Below, in pieces: positions 10,912 through 23,155 of a stretch of 64,000 bases of DNA (positions are counted from its first letter, which is position 1; each line of letters starts with the position of its first letter). This stretch comes from Calliopsis andreniformis (taxonomy: Eukaryota > Arthropoda > Insecta > Hymenoptera > Andrenidae), in the NCBI RefSeq assembly GCF_051401765.1, contig NW_027480422.1:14526001-14590000 (forward strand). Reading direction: 5' to 3'. The position numbers and the translations under genes were made by a program. The notes under the pieces are model-generated. The model saw only the letters and a list, made by a program, of their open reading frames with translations, made no database searches and had not been told where the DNA came from.

Positions 10912-12903
10912 ACGTAGAAATGACCATAACTTTCATACTGGTTGCAATTATTCGTTTTATACGATGGAAAAACTGTTGTATTTATATTGTATTTTATGCT
11001 TCAGGCGTTGACTTCTTAGGCTCTAACTATTCGCTCTGGTGGAACAACGCCCTAGAGTCAAGCCTAGGTTGCCCGGAATGTAGAAATGACCATCACTTTC
11101 ACACTGGTTGCAATTATTCTTGTTATACAATGGAAAAACTGTTGTATTTAATTTGTATTTTATGCTTCTGGCATTGACTTCTAAGGCCCTAGCTATTCCA
11201 TCTGGTGGAGCAGCGCCCTAGAGTGGAGCCTAGGTCGCCCGAAGCGTGGAAATGACCATTACTTTCACTCTGGTTGCAATTATTCCAGCTATACGATGGA
11301 CAAACTGTTGGATTTTGATTGTACTTTATACTTCTGGCGTTGACTTCTAAGGCCCTATGTATTCGATCTGGTGTAGCAATGCCTCAGAGTTAAGTCTAGG
11401 ATGCCCGCAACTTAGAAATGTCTATTACTTTCACACTGGTTGCAATTATTCGTTTTATACGATGGAAAAACTGTTGTACATATATCGTATTTTATGCTTC
11501 TGGCGTTGATTTCTTAGGCCCTAACTATTCGATCAGGTGGAGCAACGCCCTAGGGTGAAGCCTAGGTTGCCCGGAACGTAGAAATGACCATAACTTTCAT
11601 ACTGGTTGCAATTATTCGTTTTATACGATGGAAAAAATGTTGTATTTATATTGTATTTTATGCTTCTGGCGCCGAATTCTAAGTCCCTACCTATTGGATC
11701 TGGTGGAGCAACGCCCTAGAGTGAAGCCTAGGTTGCCCGGAACGTAGAAATGACCGTTACTTTCACACTGTTTGCAAATGTACATTATATACGATGGAAA
11801 AGCTGTTGTATTTATATTGTCTTTTATGTTTCTGGCGTTGACTTCTTAGGCCCTAACTATTCGATCAGGTGGAGCAACGCCCTAGGGTGAAGCCTAGGTT
11901 GCCCGGAACGTAGAAATGACCATAACTTTCATACTGGTTCACAATTATTCGTTTTATACGATGGAAAAACTGTTGTATTTATATTGTATTTTATGCTTCA
12001 GCGTTCACTTCCTAGGCCCTAACTATTCGCTCTGGTGGAACTACGCCCTAGGGTGATGCCTAGGTTGCCCGGATCGTAGAAATGACTATTACTTGCACAC
12101 TGGTTGCAATTATTCGGTTCATACGATGGAAAAACTGTTGTATTTATTTTGTATTTTATGCTTCTGGCATTGACTTCTAAGGCCCTAGCTATTCGATCAG
12201 GTGGAGCAACGCCCTAGGGTGAAGCCTAGGTTGCCCTTAACGTTGAAATGACCATAACTTTCATACTGATTGCAATTATTCGTTTTATACGATGGAAAAA
12301 CTGTTGTATTTATTTTGTATTTGGTGCTTCTGGCGTTGACTTCTTAGGCCCTAACTGTTAGATGTGGAGGACCAACGCCCTAGAGTGAAGCCTAGGTTGC
12401 CCGGAACGTAGAAATGACCATATCTTTCAGACCGGTTGCAATTATTCCTGTTATACGATGAAAAAAATGTTGTATTTTCATTGTATTTTATGCTTCAGGC
12501 GATGACTTCTAAGGCCCTAACTATTCGATGGGGTGGATCAACGCCCTTGAGCGAAGCCTAGGTTGCCCGGAACGTAGAAATGACCATTACCTGCACACTG
12601 TTTGCAATTATTCATTTTATACGATGGTAAAACAGTTGTATTTATTTTGTATTTTATGCTTCTGGCATTGACTTCTAAGGCCCTAGCTATTCCATCGGGT
12701 GGAGCAACGCCCTAGTGTGTAGCCTAGGTTGCCCGGAACGTAGAAATGACCATCACTTTCACACTGGTTGCAATTATTCCTGTTATAAGATGGAAAAAGT
12801 GTTGTATTTATATTGTATTTTATGCTTCTGACGTTGACTTCTAAGGCCGCAGCTATTCGATGTGGTCGAGCAACGCCCTAGGGTGAAGCCTAGGTTGCCC
12901 GGA
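10912..12903 (+). repeat. 12-monomer HOR, unit 2 (1,992 bp)
   Basis: Second full unit, nearly identical to unit 1. It is one base longer because it reads ACTGGTTCACAATTATTCG at about 11,934-11,952, where unit 1 has ACTGGTTGCAATTATTCG. The offset to unit 1 is 1,991 before this point and 1,992 after it. Confidence 0.92.
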
Positions 12904-13803
12904 ACGTAGAAATGACCATAACTTTCATACTGGTTGCAATTATTCGTTTTATACGATGGAAAAACTGTTGTATTTATATTGTATTTTATGCTTCAGGCGT
13001 TGACTTCTTAGGCTCTAACTATTCGCTCTGGTGGAACAACGCCCTAGAGTCAAGCCTAGGTTGCCCGGAATGTAGAAATGACCATCACTTTCACACTGGT
13101 TGCAATTATTCTTGTTATACAATGGAAAAACTGTTGTATTTAATTTGTATTTTATGCTTCTGGCATTGACTTCTAAGGCCCTAGCTATTCCATCTGGTGG
13201 AGCAGCGCCCTAGAGTGGAGCCTAGGTCGCCCGAAGCGTGGAAATGACCATTACTTTCACTCTGGTTGCAATTATTCCAGCTATACGATGGACAAACTGT
13301 TGGATTTTGATTGTACTTTATACTTCTGGCGTTGACTTCTAAGGCCCTATGTATTCGATCTGGTGTAGCAATGCCTCAGAGTTAAGTCTAGGATGCCCGC
13401 AACTTAGAAATGTCTATTACTTTCACACTGGTTGCAATTATTCGTTTTATACGATGGAAAAACTGTTGTACATATATCGTATTTTATGCTTCTGGCGTTG
13501 ATTTCTTAGGCCCTAACTATTCGATCAGGTGGAGCAACGCCCTAGGGTGAAGCCTAGGTTGCCCGGAACGTAGAAATGACCATAACTTTCATACTGGTTG
13601 CAATTATTCGTTTTATACGATGGAAAAAATGTTGTATTTATATTGTATTTTATGCTTCTGGCGCCGAATTCTAAGTCCCTACCTATTGGATCTGGTGGAG
13701 CAACGCCCTAGAGTGAAGCCTAGGTTGCCCGGAACGTAGAAATGACCGTTACTTTCACACTGTTTGCAAATGTACATTATATACGATGGAAAAGCTGTTG
13801 TAT
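12904..13803 (+). repeat. 12-monomer HOR, partial unit 3 (900 bp)
   Basis: Third unit, cut short after about 5.4 monomers. It matches unit 2 up to AAAAGCTGTTGTAT at 13,803. The next bases (CTATTTTGTATTTT) belong to a different monomer, so the break is inside a monomer but in register, as expected for unequal exchange between aligned monomers. Confidence 0.9.
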
Positions 13804-16800
13804 CTATTTTGTATTTTATGCTTCTGGCATTGACTTCTAAGGCCCTAGCTATTCCATCTGGTGGAGCAACGCCCTAGAGTGGAGCCTAGGTCGCCCGAAA
13901 CGTGGAAATGACCATTACTTTCACTCTGGTTGCAATTATTCCAGCTATACGATGGACAAACTGTTGGATTTTGATTGTACTTTATACTTCTGGCGTTGAC
14001 TTCTAAGGCCCTATGTATTCGATCAGGTGGAGCAACGGCCTAGGGTGAAGCCTAGGTTGCCCGGAACGTAGAAATGACCATTACCTTCACAGTGCTTGCG
14101 ATTATTCATTTTCTACGATGGTAAAACTGTTGTACATATATCGTATTTTATGTTTCTGGCGTTGACTTCTTAGGCCCTAACTATTCGATCAGGTGGAGCA
14201 ACGCCCTAGGGTGAAGCCTAGGTTGCCCGGAACGTAGAAATGACCATAACTTTCATACTGGTTGCAATTATTCGTTTTATACAATGGAAAAACTGTTCTA
14301 TTTATTTTGTATTTTATGCTTCGGGCGTTGACTTCTATGGCCCAAGCTATTCGATCTGGTGGAGCAACGCCCTAGAGTGAAGCCTAGGTTGCCCGGAACG
14401 TAGAAATGACCATTACCTTCACACTGTTTGCGATTATTCATTTTATACGATGGTAAAACTGTTGTATTTATTTTGTATTTTATGCTTCTGGCATTGACTT
14501 CTAAGGCCCTAGCTATTCCATCTGGTGGAGCAACGCCCTAGTGTGGAGCCTAGGTCGCCCGGAACGTGGAAATGACCATTACTTTCACTCTGGTTGCAAT
14601 TATTCGTTTTATACGATGGAAAAACTGTTGTATTAATTTGGAATTTGGTGCTTCTGGCGTTGACTTCTTAGGCCCTAACTATTCGATGTGGTTGAGCAAC
14701 GCCCTAGAGTGAAACCTAGATTGCCCGGAACGTTGAAATGACCATAACTTTCATACTGGTAGCAATTATTCGTTTTATAGTATAGAAAAACTGTTGTATT
14801 TATATTGTATTTTATGCTTCAGCGTTCACTTCCTAGGCCCTAACTATTCGCTCTGGTGGAACAACGCCCTAGGGTGATGCCTAGGTTGCCCGGATCGTAG
14901 AAATGACCATTACTTGCACACTGGTGGCAATTATTCGTTTCATACGATGGAAAAACTGTTGTATTTATTTTGTATTTGGTGCTTCTGGCGTCGACTTCTA
15001 AGGCCCTAACTATTCGATGTGGTTGAGCAACGCCCTAGAGTGAAGCCTAGATTGCCCGGAACGTAGAAATGACCAGAACTTTCATACTGGTTGCAATTAT
15101 TCGTTTTATACGATGGAAAAACTGTTGTGTTTATTTTGTATTTGGTGCTTCTGGCGTTGACTTCTTAGGCCCTAACTGTTGGATGTGGTGGACCAGAGCC
15201 CTAGAGTGAAGCCTAGGTTGCCCGGAACGTAGAAATGACCGTTACTTTTACACTGTTTGCAAATGTACATTATATACCATGGAAAAGCTGTTGAATTTAT
15301 ATTGTATTTTATGCTTCTGGCGTTGACTTCTTAGGCCCTAACTATTTGATCCGGTGGAGCACCGCCCTGTAGTGAAGCCTAGGTTGCCCGGAACGTGGAA
15401 GTGACCATAACTTTCACACTGGTTTCAATTATTCGTTTTATACAATGGAAAAACTGTTCTATTTATTTTGTATTTTATGCTTCGGGCGTTGACTTCTATG
15501 GCCCTAACTATTCGATCTGGTGGAGCAACGCCCTAGAGTGAAGCCTAGGTTGCCCGGAACGTAGAAATGACCATTACCTTCACACTGTTTGCGATTATTC
15601 ATTTTATACGATGGTAAAACTGTTGTATTTATTTTGTATTTTATGCTTCTGGCATTGACTTCTATGGCCCTAGCTATTCCATCTGGTGGAGCAACGCCCT
15701 AGAGTGGAGCCTAGGTCGCCCGAAACGTGGAAATGACCATTACTTTCACTTTGGTTGCAATTATTCCAGCTGTACGATGGACAAACTGTTGGATTTTTAT
15801 TGTACTTTATGCTTCAGGCGTTGACTTCTTAGGCCCTAACTATTCGCTCTGGTGGAACAACGCCCTAGGGTGAAGCATAGGTTGCCCGGAACGTAGAAAT
15901 GACCATTACCTTCACACTGGTTGCGATTATTGATTTTATACGATGGTAAAACTGTTGTACATATATCGTATTTTATGCTTCTGGCGATGACTTCTTAGGC
16001 CCTAACTATTCGATCAGCTGTAGTAACGCCCTAGGGTGAAGCCTAGGTTGCCCGGAACGTAGAAATGACCATAACTTTCATACTGGTTGCAATTATTCGT
16101 TTTATACGATGGAAAAACTGTAGTATTTATATTGTATTTTATGCTTCAGGCGTTGACTTCTTGGGCCCTAACTATTCGCTCTGGTGGAACAACGCCCTAG
16201 GGTGATGCCTAGGTTGCCCGGATCGTAGAAATGACCATTACTTGCTCACTGGTTGCAATTATTCGTTTTATACGATGGAAAAACTGTTGTATTTATTTTG
16301 TATTTGGCGCTCCTGGCGTTGACATCTTAGGCCCTAACTAATGGATCTGGTGGACCAACGCCCTAGAGTGAAGCCTAGGTTGCCCGGAACGTAGAAATGA
16401 CCATTACATCCACACTGTTTGCAATTATTCATATTATACAGTTGAAAAACTGTTGTATTTATATTGTATTTTATGCTTCTGGCATTGACTTCTAAGGCCC
16501 TAACTATTCGATGTGGTTGAGCATCGCCCTAGAGTGAAGCCTAGATTGCCCGGAACGTAGAAATGACCATAGCTTTCATACTGGTTGCAATTATTCGTTT
16601 TTTACGACGGAAAAACTGTTGTATTTATTTTGTATTTGGTGCTCCTGGCGTTGACTTCTTAGGCCCTTGCTATTGGATCTGGTGGAGCAGCGCCCTAGGG
16701 TGAAGCCTAGGTTGCCCGGAACGTAGAAATGGCCATAGCTTTCACACTGGTTGCAATTATTCCTGTTATACATGTGAAAAACTGTTGTATTTATATTGTA

Positions 16801-17370
16801 TTTTATGCTTGTGGCGTTGACTTCTTAGGCCCTAACTATTCGATATGGTTGAGCAACGCCCTAGAGTGAAGCCTAGGTTGCCCGGAACGTAGAAATGGCC
16901 ATAGCTTTCACACTGGTTGCAAGTATTCCTGTTATACAAGTGAAAAACTGTTGTCTTCATATTGTATTTTATGCTTCTGGCGTTGGCTTCTTAGGCCCTA
17001 ACTATTCGATCTGGTGGAGCAACGCCCTAGAGTGTAGCCTAGGTTGCCCGGAACGTAGAAATGACCATAACTTTCATACTGGTTGCAATTAATCGTTTTA
17101 TACTATGGAAAAACTGTTGTATTTATTTTGTATTTGGTGCTTCTGGCGTTGACTTCTTAGGCCCTAACTGTTAGATGTGGAGGTCCAACGCCCTAGAGTG
17201 AAGCCTAGGTTGCCCGGAACGTAGAAATGACCATACCTTTCTGACTGGCTGCAATTATTCCTGTTATACGATGAAAAAAATGTTGTACTTTTATTGTATT
17301 TTATGCTTCAGGCGTTGACTTCTAAGACCCTAACTATTCGATGTGGTGGCGCAACGCCCTTGAGCGAAGC
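13804..17370 (+). repeat. Mixed monomers between the 12-mer and the 4-mer
   Basis: About 21.5 monomers without a tandem HOR of their own. Many types also occur in the 12-mer (TACATATATCG, GCTTCAGCGTTCAC, GCAAATGTACATT), in a different order. Two stretches are donors or relatives of downstream sequence. Bases 14,355-15,895 match 42,368-43,908 (offset 28,013), sharing the unusual TTAATTTGGAATTTGG near 14,632. Bases 16,731-17,092 match 43,914-44,275 (offset 27,183), including the TATACATGTG and TATACAAGTG variants. Bases 16,563-17,162 also match 60,341-60,940 (offset 43,778). Nothing but satellite is present. Confidence 0.8.
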
Positions 17371-18805
17371 CTAGGTTGCCCGGAACGTAAAAATGACCTG
17401 TACTTTCACACTGGTTGCAATTATTCCGGTTATACGATGGAAAAACTGTTGTACTTATGTTGTATTTTATGCTTCTGGCGTCGAATTCTAAGTCCCTAAC
17501 TATTCGATCTGTTGGAGCAACGCCCTAGAGTGAAGCCTAGGTTGCCCGGAACGTAGAAATGACCGTTACTTTCACACTGTTTGCAAATGTACATTATATA
17601 CGATGGAAAAACTGTTGTACTTATGTTGTATTTTATGCTTCTGGCGTCGAATTCTCAGTCCCTAACTATTCGATCTGGTGGAGCAACGACCTAGGGTGGA
17701 GCCTAGGTCGCCCGAAACGTTGAAATGACCATTACTTTCACTCTGGTTGCAATTATTCCAGCTATACGATGGACAAACTGTTGGATTTTGATTGTACTTT
17801 ATACTTCTGGCGTTGACTTCTAAGGCCCTATGTATTCGATCTGGTGTAGCAATGCCTCAGAGTTAAGTCTAGGATGCCCGCAACGTAGAAATGGCTATGA
17901 ATATCACACTGGTTGCAATTATTCGTTTTATACGATGGAAAAACTGTTGTACATATATCGTATTTTATGCTTCTGGCGTTGACTTCTTAGGCCCTACCTA
18001 TTCGATCAGGTGGATCAACGCCCTAGGGTGAAGCCTAGGTTGCCCGGAACGTAAAAATGACCTGTACTTTCACACTGGTTGCAATTATTCCTGTTATACG
18101 ATGGAAAAACTGTTGCATTTATATTGTATTTTATGCTTCTGGCGTCGAATTCTAAGTCCCTAACTATTCGATCTGTTGGAGCAACGCCCTAGAGTGAAGC
18201 CTAGGTTGCCCGGAACGTAGAAATGACCGTTACTTTCACACTGTTTGCAAATGTACATTATATACGATGGAAAAACTGTTGTACTTATGTTGTATTTTAT
18301 GCTTCTGGCGTCGAATTCTCAGTCCCTAACTATTCGATCTGGTGGAGCAACGACCTAGGGTGGAGCCTAGGTCGCCCGAAACGTTGAAATGACCATTACT
18401 TTCACTCTGGTTGCAATTATTCCAGCTATACGATGGACAAACTGTTGGATTTTGATTGTACTTTATACTTCTGGCGTTGACTTCTAAGGCCCTATGTATT
18501 CGATCTGGTGTAGCAATGCCTCAGAGTTAAGTCTAGGATGCCCGCAACGTAGAAATGGCTATGAATATCACACTGGTTGCAATTATTCGTTTTATACGAT
18601 GGAAAAACTGTTGTACATATATCGTATTTTATGCTTCTGGCGTTGACTTCTTAGGCCCTACCTATTCGATCAGGTGGATCAACGCCCTAGGGTGAAGCCT
18701 AGGTTGCCCGGAACGTAAAAATGACCTGTACTTTCACACTGGTTGCAATTATTCCTGTTATACGATGGAAAAACTGTTGCATTTATATTGTATTTTATGC
18801 TTCTG
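17371..18805 (+). repeat. 4-monomer HOR, 664-bp unit, about 2.2 copies
   Basis: ATGACCTGTACTTTCAC occurs at 17,393, 18,057 and 18,721, exactly 664 bp (4 x 166) apart. Each unit runs through a GTCGAATTCTAAGTCCC monomer, a GCAAATGTACATTATA monomer, a GTTGAAATGACC/GGATTTTGATTG monomer and an ATGGCTATGAATATCAC monomer with TACATATATCG. Units are almost identical except in the first monomer of the first unit (CCGGTTATAC and GTACTTATGTTG against CCTGTTATAC and GCATTTATATTG). The array ends in the third unit at about 18,805, where TTCTGTCGCTG replaces TTCTGGCGTCG. Confidence 0.9.
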
Positions 18806-19364
18806 TCGCTGACTTCTTAGGCCCTAACTATTTGATCTGGTGGAGCAACGCCCTAGAGTGAAGCCTAGATTGCCCGGAACGTAGAAATGACCATAGCTTT
18901 CATACTGGTTGCAATTATTCGTTTTATACGATGGGACAACTGTTGTATTTATATTGCATTTTATGCTTCTGGCATTGACTTCTAAGGCCCTAACTATTCG
19001 ATGTGGGGACGCAACGTCCTAGAGTGAAGCCTAGGTTGCCCGGAACGTAGAAATGGCCATAGCTTTCACACTGGTTGCAATTATTCGTTTTATACGATGT
19101 AATAACTGTAGTATTAATTTTGTATTTGGTGCTTCTGGCGTTGACTTCTTAGGCCCTAACTATTCGATCCGGTGAAGCAACGCCCTAGAGTCACGCCTAG
19201 GTTGCCCGGAATGTAGAAATGACCATCACTTTCACACTGGTTGCAATTATTCTTGTTATACGATGGAAAAACTGATGTATTTATTTGGTATTTTATGCTT
19301 CTGGCATTGACTTCTAAGGCCCTAGCTATTCCATCTGTTGGAGCAACGCCCTAGAGTGGAGCCT

Positions 19365-20111
19365 AGGTTGCCCGGAACGTAGAAATGGCCTTTACTTTCT
19401 AACTGTTTGCAAATATACATCATATACTATGGAAAAGCTGTTGTATTTATATTGTATTTTATGCTTCTGGCGTTGACTTGTTAGGCCCTAACTATTCGAT
19501 CTGGTGGAACAACGCCCTAGGGTGGAGCCTAGATTGGCCGGAACGTAGAAATGACCATAACTTTCACAGTGGTTGCAATTATTCGTTTTATACAATGGAA
19601 AAACTGTTCTATTTATTTTGTATTTTATACTTCGGGCGTCGACTTCTAAGGCCCTAACTGTTCGATCTGGTGGAGCAACGCTCTAGAGTGAAGCCTAGAT
19701 TGCCCGGAACGTAGAAATGACCATTACCTTCACACTGCTTGCAATTATACATTTTATACGATGGAAAAACTGTTGTACTTATGTTGCATTTTATTCTTCT
19801 GGCGTCGAATTCTAACTCCCTAGCTATTGGATCTGGTGGAGCAACGCCCTAGAGTGAAGCCTAGGTTACCCGGAACATAGAAATGACCAGTACTTTCATA
19901 CTGGTTGCAGCTTTCCTGTTATACGATGGAAAAACTGCTGTATTTTTATTGTATTTTATGCTTCTGGCATTGACTTCTAAATCCCTTGATATTCGGTCTG
20001 GTGGAGCAACGCCCTTGAGCGATGCCTATGTTGCCCGGAACGTAAAAATGAGCTGTACATTCACACTGGTTGCAATTATTCCTGTAATACGATGGAAAAA
20101 CTGTTGTACTT
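19365..20111 (+). repeat. Copy 1 of a 0.75-kb segment found again at 62,810
   Basis: Matches 62,810-63,556 with offset 43,445. Shared rare features: TGGCCTTTACTTTCTAAC, ATACATCATATACTATGG, CTTCGGGCGTCGAC, a GCAGCTTTCCTG monomer missing one base, ATCCCTTGATATTCGG and GAGCTGTACATTCAC. A few substitutions separate the copies (for example GAGCGATGCC against GAGCGAAGCC). The match ends inside a monomer, where GTACTTTTATTG replaces GTACTTATGTTG. Confidence 0.8.
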
Positions 20112-21200
20112 TTATTGTATTGTATGCGTCTGGAGTTGTTTTCTAAGGCCCCAACTATTCAACCTGGTAGAGCAACTCCCTAGAGTGAAGTCTAGCTTGC
20201 ACGCAACGTAGAAATGCCCATTTCTTTCACACTGGTTGTAATTATTCCTGTTATGCGATGGAATAACTGCTCTATTTTTATTTTATTTTATGCTTCTGGC
20301 GTTGACTTCTAAGGCCCTAGCTATCCGATCTGTAGGAGCAACGCCCTAGGGTGAAGCCTAGGTTGCCCGGAACGTAGAAATGACCATAACTTTGACACTG
20401 TTTGGTATCATTCATTTTATACGCTGGAAAAGCTGTTGTATTTATATTGTATTTTATGCTTCTGGAGTTGACTTCTAAGGCCGTAGCTATTCGATGTGGT
20501 GGAGCAACGCCCAAGAGTGAAACCTAGGTTGCGCGGAACGTAGAAATGTCCATTACTTTCACACTGGTTGCAATTACTCCTTTTATACGATGGAAAAACT
20601 GTTGTATTTTTATTGTATTTTATGCTTCTGGCGTTGACTTCTAAGTCCCTAATTATTCGGTCTGGTGGAGCAACGCCCTAGAGCGAAACCTAGGTTGCCC
20701 GGAACGTAGAAATGACCTGTACTTTCACACTGATTGCAATTATTCCTGTTATACGATGGAAAAACTGTTGCATTTTTATTGTACTTTATGTTTCTGGCGT
20801 TAAATTCTAAGTCCCTAGCTATGCGATCTGGTGGAGCAACGACCTACAGTTAAGCCTAGGTTGCCCAGAACGTAGAAATGACACTAACTTTCATACTGGT
20901 TGCAAATATTCGCTTTATACGATGGAAAAACTGTTGTATTTATACTGTACTTTATGCGTCTGGCGTTGACTTATAAGGCCCTAACTATTCGATGTGGTGG
21001 AGCAACGCCCTGGAGCAAAACCTAGGTTGCACGTCACGTAGAAATGACCATAACTTTCACACTGGTTGCAATTATCCTTTTTATACGATGGAAAAGCTGT
21101 TGTATTTGTATTGTATTTTGTGCTTCTGGCGTTGAATTCGTAGGACCTAACTATTCCATCTGGTGTGGCAACGCCATAGAGTGAAGCCTAGGTTGCCCGG
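20092..21200 (+). repeat. 1.1-kb segment repeated at 24,560-25,668
   Basis: Offset 4,468 bp (27 monomers less 14 bp). Shared markers: GTATGCGTCTGGAGTTG, GCTTGCACGCAACG, GCTCTATTTTTATTTTATTT, GCGTTAAATTCTAAG, GACTTATAAGG and GTGTGGCAACGCCATAG. One interior monomer (about 20,330-20,460) does not match its partner, although both flanks do with the same offset. This is a one-monomer replacement patch. Confidence 0.75.
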
Positions 21201-21223
21201 TACGTAAACATGACCATATCTTT

Positions 21224-22173
21224 CACACTGGTTGCAATTATTCCTGTTATGCGATGGAAAAACTGTTGCATCTTTATTGTATTTTATGGTTCGAGCGCTG
21301 ACTTATAAGAACCTAAATATTCGATCTGGTGGAGCAACGCCCTAGAGTGTGGCCGAGGTTGCCCGGAACGTAGAAATGACCATATCTTTCACACTCGTTG
21401 CAAATATACATTATGTACGACGGAAAAGCTTTGTATCTATATTGTATTTTATGCTTCTGGCGTTGACTTCTTAGGCCCTAACTATTTGATCTGGTGGAGC
21501 ACCGAACTGTAGTGAAGCCTAGGTTGTCCGATGCCTAGAAAAGACCATTACTTTCACACTGTTTGAAATTATTCATTTTATACGATGGAAAAACTGTTGT
21601 ACTTTTATTGTATTTTATGCTTCTGGAGTTGACTTCTTAGGCCCTAACTATTCGATCTGGTGGAACAAATCCGTAGAGTGAAGCCTAGGTTGCCCGGAAC
21701 GTAGAAATGACAATAACTTTCACACTGTTTGCGATTATTCATTCTATACGATTGTAAAAATGTTGTATTTTATACTTGTGGCGTTGAATTCTAAGATCCT
21801 AGCTATTCGACCTGGTGGAGCAACGCCCTAGAGTGAAGCCTAGGTACCCGGAACGTAGAAATGACCAGTACTTTCACACTGGTTGCAGTTATTCCTGTTA
21901 TACAATGGAAAAACTGTTGCTTTTTTATTGTATTTTATGCTTCTGGCGTTGTATTCAACGTCCCTAACTATTCGATCTGATGGAGCAACGCCCTGGAGTT
22001 AAGCCAAGGTTGCCCGGAACGTAGAAATGACCATAACTTTCACACTGGTTGCAATTATTCGTTCTATCCAATGGAAAAACTGTTCTATTAATTTTGTATT
22101 TTATGCTTCGGGCGTTGACTTCTAAGGCCCTAAGTATTTGATCTGGTGGAGCAACGCCCTAGAGTGAAGCCTA
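21224..22173 (+). repeat. 0.95-kb segment repeated at 26,358-27,307
   Basis: Offset 5,134 bp. It includes the 2-bp deletion AAAGCTTTGTAT, the TGTCCGATGCCTAGAAAAG monomer, the 11-bp deletion and the GTTGTATTCAA monomer in the same order. The match ends at 22,173, where CTAGATTGCCC contrasts with CTAGGTTGCCC. Because the downstream copy carries the 11-bp deletion but not the tandem 4-mer, the first 4-mer unit is the one that was copied. Confidence 0.8.
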
Positions 22174-23155
22174 GATTGCCCGGAACGTAGAAATGACCAT
22201 TACTTTCACACTGTTTGTAATTATTCATTTCATACGATGGAAAAACTGTTGTACTTATATTGTATTTTATGCTTCTGGAGTTGACTTCTTAGGCCCTAAC
22301 TATTCGATCTGGTGGAACAAATCCCTAGAGTGAAGCCTAGGTTGCCCGGAACGTAGAAATGACAATAACTTTCACACTGTTTGCGATTATTCATTCTATA
22401 CGATTGTAAAAATGTTGTACTTATGTTGTATTTTATACTTCTGGCGTTGAATTCTAAGATCCTAGCTATTCGACCTGGTGGAGCAACGCCCTAGAGTGAA
22501 GCCTAGGTACACGGAACGTAGAAATGACCAGTACTTTCACACTGGTTGCAGTTATTCCTGTTATACAATGGAAAAACTGTTGCTTCTTTATTGTATTTTA
22601 TGCTTCTGGCGTTGTATTCAAAGTCCCTAACTATTCGATCTGATGGAGCAACGCCCTGGAGTTAAGCCAAGGTTGCCCGGAACGTAGAAATGACCATAAC
22701 TTTCACACTGGTTGCAATTATTCGTTCTATCCAATGGAAAAACTGTTCTATTAATTTTGTATTTTATGCTTCGGGCGTTGACTTCTAAGGCCCTAACTAT
22801 TTGATCTGGTGGAGCAACGCCCTAGAGTGAAGCCTAGATTGCCCGGAACGTAGAAATGACCATTACTTTCACACTGTTTGTAATTATTCATTTCATACGA
22901 TGGAAAAACTGTTGTACTTATATTGTATTTTATGCTTCTGGAGTTGACTTCTTAGGCCCTAACTATTCGATCTGGTGGAACAACGCCGTAAGGTGAAGCC
23001 TAGGTTGCCCGGAACGTAGAAATGACCATAACCTTCACATTGTTTGCGATTATTCATTTTATACGATTGTAAAAATGTTGTACTTATGTTGTATTTTATT
23101 CTTCTGGCGTTGAATTCTAAGATCCGAGCCATTCGATCTGGTGGAGCAATGCCCT
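21543..23155 (+). repeat. 4-monomer HOR, 652/663-bp units, about 2.4 copies
   Basis: A second, unrelated 4-mer. Units start at about 21,543, 22,195 and 22,858. The first unit is 652 bp and the second 663 bp. The difference is an 11-bp deletion in the first unit at about 21,761, where TGTTGTATTTTATA stands for TGTTGTACTTATGTTGTATT. Markers are CTGGAGTTGACTTCTTAGG, ACAATAACTTTCACACTG, CGATTGTAAAAATG, GCCTAGGTACC (1 bp short; the second unit reads GGTACACGG), GTTGTATTCAAAGTCCC and TTCTATCCAATGG. The third unit is partial and carries more differences. Confidence 0.85.

Larger units (their letters stand above)
18806..21542 (+). repeat. Mixed, more divergent monomers
   Basis: About 16.5 monomers with more substitutions and small indels than Block I. 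Examples are GCAGCTTTCCTG at about 19,907 (1 bp short) and AAAGCTTTGTATC at about 21,425 (2 bp short). Parts are shared with distant places: 19,011-19,367 with 60,953-61,309; 19,365-20,111 with 62,810-63,556; 20,092-21,200 with 24,560-25,668. No non-satellite sequence was seen. Confidence 0.8.

Noticed and set aside
8921..13803. A transposon with long terminal repeats (two identical 2-kb units)
   Set aside because: The units are themselves made of 166-bp monomers in register and join directly head-to-tail. There are no terminal inverted repeats, no TG...CA ends, no coding region and no target-site duplication.
16591..16773. Minus-strand ORFs of 60-81 codons (also near 20,317-20,514 and 62,933-63,178)
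   Set aside because: They lie wholly inside the satellite and are chance openings in monomers that have lost a stop. They are not shared by most monomers.
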